Below are positions 1-5,409 of a DNA stretch of 6,775 nucleotides, piece after piece. A program made the translations under genes and the position numbers. The notes beneath the pieces are model-generated. The model worked only from the letters and a program-made list of their open reading frames with translations. It did not search any database and was not told the DNA's origin. Source of the stretch: a bacterium (GTDB taxonomy: Bacteria > Krumholzibacteriota > Krumholzibacteriia > Krumholzibacteriales > Krumholzibacteriaceae); the NCBI GenBank assembly GCA_017885175.1, contig JAFNGP010000227.1, positions 231 through 7,005 on the forward strand, in the 5' to 3' direction. The first letter of the stretch is position 1; each line of letters starts with the position of its first letter.

Positions 1-428
1 GCTTCGTCCTCAAGGCGCTCTTCGCGGGCGAGCCGGTATGGTTCGCCGCCGACTCGGGCGCCGAGAACGACAAGAAGGAAGGCATCTTCGCGCTTGGCAT
101 GTACGATTACGCTTCGCTTCTCGGCGTGAACATGGATCTCACGAAGGCGGAGCGGATACTCTATTTCGATAGCTCCCCCAACCACGCGATGGTCTTCGTC
201 GGCGCGGACACGCTCGCGGGGAAGCCGGTCAAGTGGCGCGTCGAGAACTCGTGGGGGACCGATATCGGCGACAAGGGGTACTGGACGATGTACGACGGCT
301 GGTTCGACCAGTACGTCTACGGCGTGATCGTCAACAAGAGCTTCCTCCCCGGGGACGTTCTCTCGCTTCTCGCGACGAAGCCCGAGACGCTTCCCGCGTG
401 GGATCCGATGCGCGAAATGTTCAGATAG
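1..428 (+). CDS. pepC: C1B-family cysteine peptidase (bleomycin hydrolase / aminopeptidase C), C-terminal part
   Basis: This is the last 141 codons (reading from base 3) of a papain-fold cysteine aminopeptidase of the bleomycin hydrolase/PepC family; the N-terminal part with the catalytic Cys lies outside the window. Visible family landmarks in order are GEPVWFAADSG (bases 30-62), the catalytic His in SPNHAMVF (His codon 183-185), the catalytic Asn in VKWRVENSWG (Asn codon 246-248), then GDKGYWTMYDGWFDQYVYGVIV, and a C-terminal WDPM close to the end. In this family the C-terminal arm sits in the active-site cleft and sets the exopeptidase specificity. Members are cytoplasmic, usually hexameric, about 440-450 residues, and trim peptides from the N-terminus. 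An internal ATG at 99 is not the start, because family-conserved sequence continues upstream of it. The next gene begins 10 bases after the TAG, which suggests co-transcription. Family identification is firm; the exact peptidase activity and symbol are by family resemblance. Confidence 0.93.
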   Translation, partial: FVLKALFAGEPVWFAADSGAENDKKEGIFALGMYDYASLLGVNMDLTKAERILYFDSSPNHAMVFVGADTLAGKPVKWRVENSWGTDIGDKGYWTMYDGWFDQYVYGVIVNKSFLPGDVLSLLATKPETLPAWDPMREMFR

Positions 429-432
429 GAGG
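427..432 (+). promoter_or_regulatory. Ribosome binding site of the LolA-like gene
   Basis: A perfect AGGAGG lies six bases before the ATG at 439 and overlaps the last two bases of the TAG stop of the peptidase gene. It fixes the start of the downstream gene and indicates that both genes are read from one transcript. Confidence 0.85.
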
Positions 433-438
433 TATCCG

Positions 439-1269
439 ATGAGAAAGCAGCTTATGTTCGACGCGGCGGCGGTTCTCGCTCTTCTCGCCTGCCTGGCGAT
501 CCTTCCCGGGAACGGCTTCGGCGAGACGTGGGAAAGCCTGTCGAAGCGGATGATCGAGCGCTGCGCGAAATACACTCAGGGTATCAAGGATATAACCTGG
601 ACGATGGAGATGGAGGTGCCCTCGTCCGAGGGCTCGTTCAAGACCACCTCCGTCCTGTACAGCAAGGGCGAGCGGTTCCGGGTCGAGGTCTCCATGGAGG
701 GAATGGAGGACGCCGGCGTGCCCGCCGAGATGGCCGGCATGAAGACGATCGTCATCGGCGACGGCACGAACGCCTGGATCGTGAATCCCGTGATGGGCAA
801 GTCGCAGATCCCCGCCGAGGAGGGCTCGAAGTACCGCGGTCAATGGGACTGCGGCGACTACGTGCCGGTATCGGCCGAGATAACCGGGAGCGAGAAGATC
901 GGCGGGCGCGACTGCTACGTGCTCTCCGTGCTCGACGATTCCTCCGATTTCGCGAAGCTCTGGATCGATCAGAAGAGCTTCATTCTCATGAAAATGGAGG
1001 GGAAGCCGCAGGAGGGCGTCGTGAGCGTGATCCTTCCTTCGGATTACCGGAAGGTCTCGGGCGATTTCGAGATGCCTTTCAGGACCGAGATGTATTCCGG
1101 CAAGGATCTCATCTCCGCCACGGTCGTCAAATCGGTCGAGGTCAACAAGGGGATCGCCGACGACCTCTTCGATCCGGACAAGGTCAAGGTCTCGGGGCCC
1201 GACATGAAAGACATGATGGACCAGATGAAGAAAATGAAGGACAAGATCGAGAAGGTCGGCGACGAATAA
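439..1269 (+). CDS. Exported LolA-like outer membrane lipoprotein-sorting protein
   Basis: A 276-residue protein with an N-terminal export signal: basic start MRKQ, hydrophobic core at about 9-22, and a likely cleavage near GFG-E at 28/29. A Cys at 18 in LLAC resembles a lipobox, but the hydrophobic stretch continues past it, so ordinary signal peptidase cleavage looks more likely. The mature part has the pattern of LolA/MucB-like periplasmic proteins: an early helix, then alternating beta strands including WTMEMEV (54-60), SKGERFRVEVSM (75-86), a GTNAWIVNP turn (109-117), KLWIDQKSF (173-181) and a closing DDLFDPDKV (241-249). In the family these strands form an open half-barrel that binds lipid or lipoprotein acyl chains. 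C138 and C159 could form a disulfide. The C-terminus (255-273) is an unusual Met/Lys-rich amphipathic tail. It lies between the peptidase gene and a membrane protein gene, 3 bases before the latter. Fold assignment is fairly sure; a true LolA role is not, because this superfamily is used for many envelope functions. Confidence 0.75.
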   Translation: MRKQLMFDAAAVLALLACLAILPGNGFGETWESLSKRMIERCAKYTQGIKDITWTMEMEVPSSEGSFKTTSVLYSKGERFRVEVSMEGMEDAGVPAEMAGMKTIVIGDGTNAWIVNPVMGKSQIPAEEGSKYRGQWDCGDYVPVSAEITGSEKIGGRDCYVLSVLDDSSDFAKLWIDQKSFILMKMEGKPQEGVVSVILPSDYRKVSGDFEMPFRTEMYSGKDLISATVVKSVEVNKGIADDLFDPDKVKVSGPDMKDMMDQMKKMKDKIEKVGDE

Positions 1270-1272
1270 TCG

Positions 1273-2028
1273 ATGAGCTTCCTGAATCGAATAAGCTGGA
1301 AGGTCGCGCTCGGCGTGTCTCTGATCGTCGCGTCGGCCGTTCTCTATTCGATTCATTACCTCATATTCCGCGACGCGCGCCACATGTTCATGTATCTGCT
1401 CGGGGACATCGCGTTCCTCCCGATCGAGGTGTTTCTCGTTACGATCGTCGTTCACCAGCTCCTGACCGAGCGCGAGAAACGCGTCATGCTCAAGAAGCTC
1501 AATATGGTGATCGGGGCGTTCTTCAGCGAGGTCGGCACACGGCTCCTGAAGGGATTCGTCGCCGTCGACGCCGCCGCGGGGGATAAACGGGAAAAGCTCG
1601 CGGCGGCCGGCGCCTGGCCGGAGCGGAATATCAAGGAGCTCGTCCGGTATTTCAAGGCCTGCGAGTGCATGCCCCGGCCGGACGCCGGGCGCCTCGAGGA
1701 GCTGAAGGCGCTTCTTGCGGCCAAGCGGGTATTTCTCCTCGGGCTTCTCGAGAATCCGAATCTCCTCGAGCACGAGTCGTTCACCGAGATGCTCTGGGCG
1801 GTGTTCCACCTGACCGAAGAGCTCGAGGCGAGGGAGGATTTTTCGAAGCTTCCCGCGTCGGATTTGAAACACATCGAGGGGGACATCAAGCGGGCGTACA
1901 CGGCGGTCACCGTCGAGTGGCTCTGGTACATGGACCACCTGAGGAGCAATTACCCCTATCTCTTTTCGCTCGCCGTGCGGACGAATCCGTTCGACTCGAC
2001 GGCGTCGGTCGTGGTGACCGGGTCCTGA
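1273..2028 (+). CDS. Two-helix membrane protein with helical cytoplasmic domain, function unknown
   Basis: A 251-residue protein with no domain I can name. Two hydrophobic segments stand at the N-terminus, about residues 9-31 and 43-63, joined by a short loop. The basic ends (NRISWK before helix 1; TEREKR and LKK after helix 2) predict both termini in the cytoplasm. The rest (64-251) is charged and probably mostly alpha-helical, with an acidic/Leu-rich middle (GRLEELKALLAAKR, LTEELEARED) and a striking aromatic C-terminal part (VEWLWYMDHLRSNYPYLFSLAVRTNPFD, around 214-241), which looks like a conserved signature. The start ATG lies 3 bases after the stop of the LolA-like gene and has only a weak Shine-Dalgarno sequence, so translational coupling is likely. 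The context suggests an envelope-related role, but nothing in the sequence shows a reaction or ligand. No terminator is evident behind it. Confidence 0.8.
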   Translation: MSFLNRISWKVALGVSLIVASAVLYSIHYLIFRDARHMFMYLLGDIAFLPIEVFLVTIVVHQLLTEREKRVMLKKLNMVIGAFFSEVGTRLLKGFVAVDAAAGDKREKLAAAGAWPERNIKELVRYFKACECMPRPDAGRLEELKALLAAKRVFLLGLLENPNLLEHESFTEMLWAVFHLTEELEAREDFSKLPASDLKHIEGDIKRAYTAVTVEWLWYMDHLRSNYPYLFSLAVRTNPFDSTASVVVTGS

Positions 2029-2119
2029 AGCATTTTTATGGCGCCACGGCAGCTCCCTGTGATAAACTAATCGAATAATCGGCGATCGACATCTCGTATT
2101 TAATTGGCATCAGGAGTAT
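2029..2119 (+). promoter_or_regulatory. Intergenic gap likely holding the promoter of the two-component operon
   Basis: This is the only gap of appreciable size in the window and is visibly richer in A+T than the flanking genes. It holds hexamers resembling a -10 box (TAAACT at 2063-2068, AATAAT at 2074-2079, TTTAAT at 2099-2104), but none has a good -35 box at the usual distance. AATCG occurs twice eight bases apart (2069-2073 and 2077-2081), followed by the palindrome CGATCG (2083-2088); these could be parts of an operator but are short enough to be chance. The position between two gene blocks makes a promoter plausible; the exact site cannot be fixed from sequence. Confidence 0.3.
2112..2116 (+). 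promoter_or_regulatory. Ribosome binding site bearing on the sensor-kinase start
   Basis: AGGAG lies three bases before a GTG codon at 2120 and six bases before an in-frame TTG at 2123. The six-base spacing is the more usual one, so TTG may be the real initiation codon. The two choices differ by one residue and both give the same signal peptide. An ATG at 2118 is in another frame and soon meets a stop. Confidence 0.55.
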
Positions 2120-5100
2120 GTGTTGCGGAAGCTTGTGACACTTCTGGCACTGGTTCTTCTCGCGGGCTCCGCCGCGCGCGCCGAGGGCCTGTTCCTCGAT
2201 TTCGAGCGCGGGAAAATGGGAGAATGGAGATCCCTGCCCGGTGGGTTCGCCCGGGATTCCCTGGGAGTGGCGCTCGATGGTCCGCAGAAGAATAACAACA
2301 GCCTGGGGTCCCTTCGCTGCTTCGTCCGCGAAGGGCTTGTGTGGGGCGGCGTGAGCTACGTTCTGCGCGATAACGGCATGTCGCCGATTCGCGTCACGCC
2401 CCGGACGAGGATCGCCTGGTGCTGGAGGATCCTGGAAAATCAGGATACCGACGGTCTCTGGCTCTGCCTCGATCTGAAGAATACGAAGACCGGCGCGATC
2501 GAGAGCGCGCGTTTCGTGAGCCGGCTCGAGGACAGCCACTCCGTGATCAGGGCGTACTTCGACCCAAGCCAGGTTTGGGCGTATCACTGCGAGGCGCTGT
2601 ACGACTATCTGTGGCGCCGCTACGAACCCTCCGTCGTCGATTCCTTCGTCATCGAGAGCGTCACGCTCGGCGCGTCGGCGCCGAATCTCGAGGCGTGGGT
2701 CGACAATATCTGGATCGGCGATGGAGAGCCTCCCGACTCGGTGAACAACGTCGAGACGGCGAAAAAAAATATCCCGCTTTCGTCGAAATTGAAAGGCTTC
2801 TCGTACGGGTTCTTCGACGGCGATTGGATACCCGATCGCGTGGATGTGTATCGCGACAGAGCGGAGATCTTCCTCAATCCCCATGCGAGCGACCGGGGGA
2901 CCGCCGCGAGCGGAGATTCGCTGGGCCCCGCGGTACAGGTCAAGGAGGTCAAGCCCTATCAGACGATCCGGTTCGATCCGCAGCGCCTCGACGGCGTCGC
3001 GACTATCGCCGATCTGAACGGGGACGGCCGTAACGATATCCTCATCGGTTTCGACGACCTGCTCGGCAGCCTCTGCTTCAAGGGAGAGGCTCCGGGGAGG
3101 CCATTTCAAGAGGTGCCGCTCAGGGGCGGGGCGCTGTTCATGGATCAGGAGTACTCCTACGGCGCCGCCGTCGCCGACGTCGATCTCGACGGCGATCTCG
3201 ACGTTCTGCACGTCAGTCCGTACCAGAGATCCTACAATTTCGGCGGGATACGGCTCGTTCGAAACGAAGGGGACCGGGCCTTCGTCGACGGCACCGCCGA
3301 CTCCCGGATCCTTTCCCAGCTCGCGTTCGGGTGCACGTTCGGCGACGTCAACGGTGACGGTTATCAGGATCTCTTCGCCGGCTATCTCTGGTACTACGAG
3401 CCCGACAGCGTCGCGAGCGTCAATCACCTGTATCTCAACGACGGCCGGGGACGGTTCATCGCGGCGCCCGACCGGCTCGTTTTGCCCGGCGACGTACGAG
3501 TCGGGGGAGGCGTCTTCGCCGATTTCGATAACGACGGCGACCTCGACCTCTTCGCGGCTGCGAGGGATGCGACTCAACGCCACGGACCCCCTCGAAACAT
3601 GCTGTTTCTCAACGACGGAACGGGGAGATTCATCGATGCGACGGACGGCTGCGGGGTCGACGGATTGGGCGCAAGCCAGGCCGCTCTCGCGGAGGACTTC
3701 GATAACGACGGGCTCGTCGATCTGTTCGTGGTGAACGCTGCCCGGTGTGTCTTCTACCGGAACATGGGCGGTGGGCGGTTCGAAGCGGTCGAGAACGAGT
3801 TGGTTGCGAGCGAGCCCGGTATCGGCGCGGCGGCCGCCGATATCGACGCCGATGGAGATATGGACATCGCAATTCTCGGCCGCGATCGTTCGGATCCGAT
3901 ATGCATCGAGAACACGAACGGCGACGGACGGAATTTCATCGAGGTGAGGTTGCGTGGCGCGGGGAGCAATCGATCCGGCATCGGCGCCAAGGTGTACCTC
4001 TACGAGGCGGGATTCCTCGGCGAGAAGGATCATCTGCTCGGGTTTCGCGAGATCAATTCAAGCCATGGATTTGCCCAGTATTCGCCGCCCGTGGCGCACT
4101 TCGGGCTCGGGAAGAGGGATAGGGTCGATCTCAAGGTGGTTTTTCCTCCCGCTCGGGGCCGGGCGCCGGTGGTCGTGGCGGAGAGAGGCGTCCCGGGCGG
4201 TTCCTTCCTCGAGATTTCGGAGCATGAAAGCGCATTCGCGCGGCGGTGGGCCGATGCACTGTCCGGGGCGCGGAACGCGATCGACGCCGCCGTCTTTCGA
4301 ATTCCGTCGTGGCTGCTCGCGATTCTCGCGCTGATCGCGATCTGCGCCTCCGTGACGATCCTCAGGATCAGGGCCGTTTCGTCGGCGAGGAGCGGCATCG
4401 ACGCGCTTCTTCTCGCTGCGATCGTCGTCGCCGCCGTTCTCGCCGTCTATCGATCGGTCGCCTGGGGCGCGGGAGCGCTGGCTCTCGCCTGTTTCCTGAT
4501 TCTCTATCAAGCTCGTCTCCAGGCGATTCTCCGATCGATCTTTCAATCGCGGTCCTGGCGCGAGAGCGCGACGGAGTTTCTCCTCGAGGAGCTTTCGCAG
4601 GCTACCCATACGGAGAAGAAGTACGCCTTTCTCATGGAGATGTCCCTCGTCAGCGAGGGTGGGGCGCGCGCGCCCGCCCGCGCGTACGATTCCGAGTTCA
4701 AGGCTTTGCGGAAGCTCGTCTCGATGATGCGCATGGCGACCCCCGACGACCAGAAGTGGAGGCAGGCCGGGGCGGAGATCAAGACGATGCAAAAGATCCT
4801 CGGGGATCTGCGGAAGCCCGGGAAGAACGGGGAGGACATCGGGCAGTTCGAGATCTCGGAGCGAACCGTCGAGCTGAAGCACGCGGTCGGCCGTTTCAAC
4901 ACGCTCTTGCGCGATTATCGCGCCGCGCTGCGACGGACGCTCTCCGTTTCGTTCGCCGAGCAGTGGCGAAGCCTTCGCGGAGAGTATGAATGGACGCTCG
5001 ATGAACGGCACGTTACGCTCGAAGAGATCTTCCCCGCGGAGGTCGGCGTCGTCCGGATACATCTGACGGAGGACGAGTTCAGGCATATCTTCAAGAATTG

Positions 5101-5398
5101 TTTCGACAACTCGCTCCGCGCCTTGCGCGAAGCGCCCGAGAAGCGGATCCGGGTGGCGGCATCCATGGATGCGACGCATCTCACCGTGAGCTGGACCGAC
5201 ACGGGATCGGGCATTCCGAAGCATCTCGTCGGGCGCCTCTTCAACGAGGTCGTGCCGTCGTCGAGTACCGAGGGAAAAGGCGAAGGATGCGCGATTGCGG
5301 GGCAGAAAATCAGGCGCCGGGGAGGCGTCGTGCGGCTCGAGGAACCGTCCAGAGGGAAGGGCGCCGCGATTGTGATGAAGTTTCTCAGGGTCAAGTGA
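2120..5398 (+). CDS. Membrane sensor histidine kinase with extracytoplasmic VCBS propeller and ASPIC/UnbV domain
   Basis: A 1092-residue single reading frame joining a CRTAC1-like exoprotein to a kinase. Order of parts: signal peptide (1 to about 22, ending AARA-E); a beta-rich domain (about 24-203) resembling carbohydrate-binding-type sandwiches, ending EAWVDNIWIGDGEPP; seven VCBS/FG-GAP blades (about 225-600) with Asp-rich calcium loops; an ASPIC/UnbV domain (about 605-700: NFIEVRL, SNRSGIGAKVYLY, HFGLG, VDLKVVFP); three membrane helices (about 729-750, 761-780, 782-797); a charged helical linker/dimerization region (about 810-970); and a GHKL ATPase domain with N box (N993, N997), G1 box DTGSGIP (1027-1033), LF at 1040-1041 and a G2 box GKGEG (1052-1056). 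Three helices after a cleaved signal peptide put the sensor outside the inner membrane and the kinase inside. The phosphorylated His is not clear: H830 in SQATHTEKK is my best candidate and H921 a second, but neither has the usual H-E/D-I/L-R/K context. The response regulator gene follows after 11 bases and is the presumed partner. The start may be TTG 2123. The domain calls are strong; the stimulus is unknown. Confidence 0.88.
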   Translation: MLRKLVTLLALVLLAGSAARAEGLFLDFERGKMGEWRSLPGGFARDSLGVALDGPQKNNNSLGSLRCFVREGLVWGGVSYVLRDNGMSPIRVTPRTRIAWCWRILENQDTDGLWLCLDLKNTKTGAIESARFVSRLEDSHSVIRAYFDPSQVWAYHCEALYDYLWRRYEPSVVDSFVIESVTLGASAPNLEAWVDNIWIGDGEPPDSVNNVETAKKNIPLSSKLKGFSYGFFDGDWIPDRVDVYRDRAEIFLNPHASDRGTAASGDSLGPAVQVKEVKPYQTIRFDPQRLDGVATIADLNGDGRNDILIGFDDLLGSLCFKGEAPGRPFQEVPLRGGALFMDQEYSYGAAVADVDLDGDLDVLHVSPYQRSYNFGGIRLVRNEGDRAFVDGTADSRILSQLAFGCTFGDVNGDGYQDLFAGYLWYYEPDSVASVNHLYLNDGRGRFIAAPDRLVLPGDVRVGGGVFADFDNDGDLDLFAAARDATQRHGPPRNMLFLNDGTGRFIDATDGCGVDGLGASQAALAEDFDNDGLVDLFVVNAARCVFYRNMGGGRFEAVENELVASEPGIGAAAADIDADGDMDIAILGRDRSDPICIENTNGDGRNFIEVRLRGAGSNRSGIGAKVYLYEAGFLGEKDHLLGFREINSSHGFAQYSPPVAHFGLGKRDRVDLKVVFPPARGRAPVVVAERGVPGGSFLEISEHESAFARRWADALSGARNAIDAAVFRIPSWLLAILALIAICASVTILRIRAVSSARSGIDALLLAAIVVAAVLAVYRSVAWGAGALALACFLILYQARLQAILRSIFQSRSWRESATEFLLEELSQATHTEKKYAFLMEMSLVSEGGARAPARAYDSEFKALRKLVSMMRMATPDDQKWRQAGAEIKTMQKILGDLRKPGKNGEDIGQFEISERTVELKHAVGRFNTLLRDYRAALRRTLSVSFAEQWRSLRGEYEWTLDERHVTLEEIFPAEVGVVRIHLTEDEFRHIFKNCFDNSLRALREAPEKRIRVAASMDATHLTVSWTDTGSGIPKHLVGRLFNEVVPSSSTEGKGEGCAIAGQKIRRRGGVVRLEEPSRGKGAAIVMKFLRVK
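2792..3919 (+). repeat. Seven VCBS/FG-GAP repeats within the sensor kinase
   Basis: Within residues 225-600 an Asp-rich calcium loop recurs seven times, ending near residues 239, 306, 361, 417, 476, 534 and 582, so the period is about 48-67 residues. The first copy (FFDGDWIPD) lacks the leading acidic residues. Later copies are close to the consensus, for example DVDLDGDLD, DFDNDGDLD and DIDADGDMD. Several blades also share an N-x-G-x-x-x-F strand turn (RNEGDRAF, LNDGRGRF, LNDGTGRF, RNMGGGRF). Seven copies match a seven-bladed integrin-alpha-like propeller. Two copies share the 14-base string TTCGATAACGACGG (in 3521-3547 and 3695-3721), consistent with repeat duplication or shared codon preference. 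Confidence 0.85.
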
Positions 5399-5401
5399 GG
5401 T

Positions 5402-5405
5402 GAGG
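5402..5405 (+). promoter_or_regulatory. Ribosome binding site of the response regulator
   Basis: GAGG ends four bases before the ATG at 5410, just after the sensor-kinase stop at 5396-5398. The tandem TGAGGTGAGG (5396-5405) gives two possible pairing sites. The short gap indicates one transcript for kinase and regulator. Confidence 0.5.
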
Positions 5406-5409
5406 CAGG

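Noticed and set aside
99..101. ATG at 99 as the start of a short independent gene
   Set aside because: The same frame is open to the left edge and encodes conserved aminopeptidase C sequence before this codon, so it is an internal Met.
421..1938. Long antisense open frame (about 505 codons) opposite the LolA-like and membrane protein genes
   Set aside because: It is a by-product of G+C-rich codon use. Its translation is rich in Arg, His, Leu and Asp with no recognisable domain, and the opposite strand has two coherent genes with signal peptide, membrane helices and good spacing.
2015..2040. Rho-independent terminator after the membrane protein gene (T-run at 2033-2037)
   Set aside because: There are only five T residues and no stable hairpin in front. 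The GACC/GGTC complement at 2016-2024 leaves a one-base loop and cannot form.
2104..2127. Possible sigma54 (-24/-12) promoter around TTGGCAT...TTGCGG
   Set aside because: The GG (2106-2107) and GC (2125-2126) are 17 bases apart instead of the required 10, and the site would overlap the ribosome binding site and start codon.
3521..3721. DNA-level repeat that might mark a mobile element or CRISPR-like array
   Set aside because: The similarity is limited to codons for the calcium loops, is in frame, and has irregular spacing; it reflects protein repeats.
2036..4033. Antisense open frame of about 665 codons opposite the propeller region
   Set aside because: Its length comes from the repeated GAC/GAT-GGC codons of the VCBS loops read in reverse. 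The sense strand carries unmistakable VCBS and ASPIC motifs.
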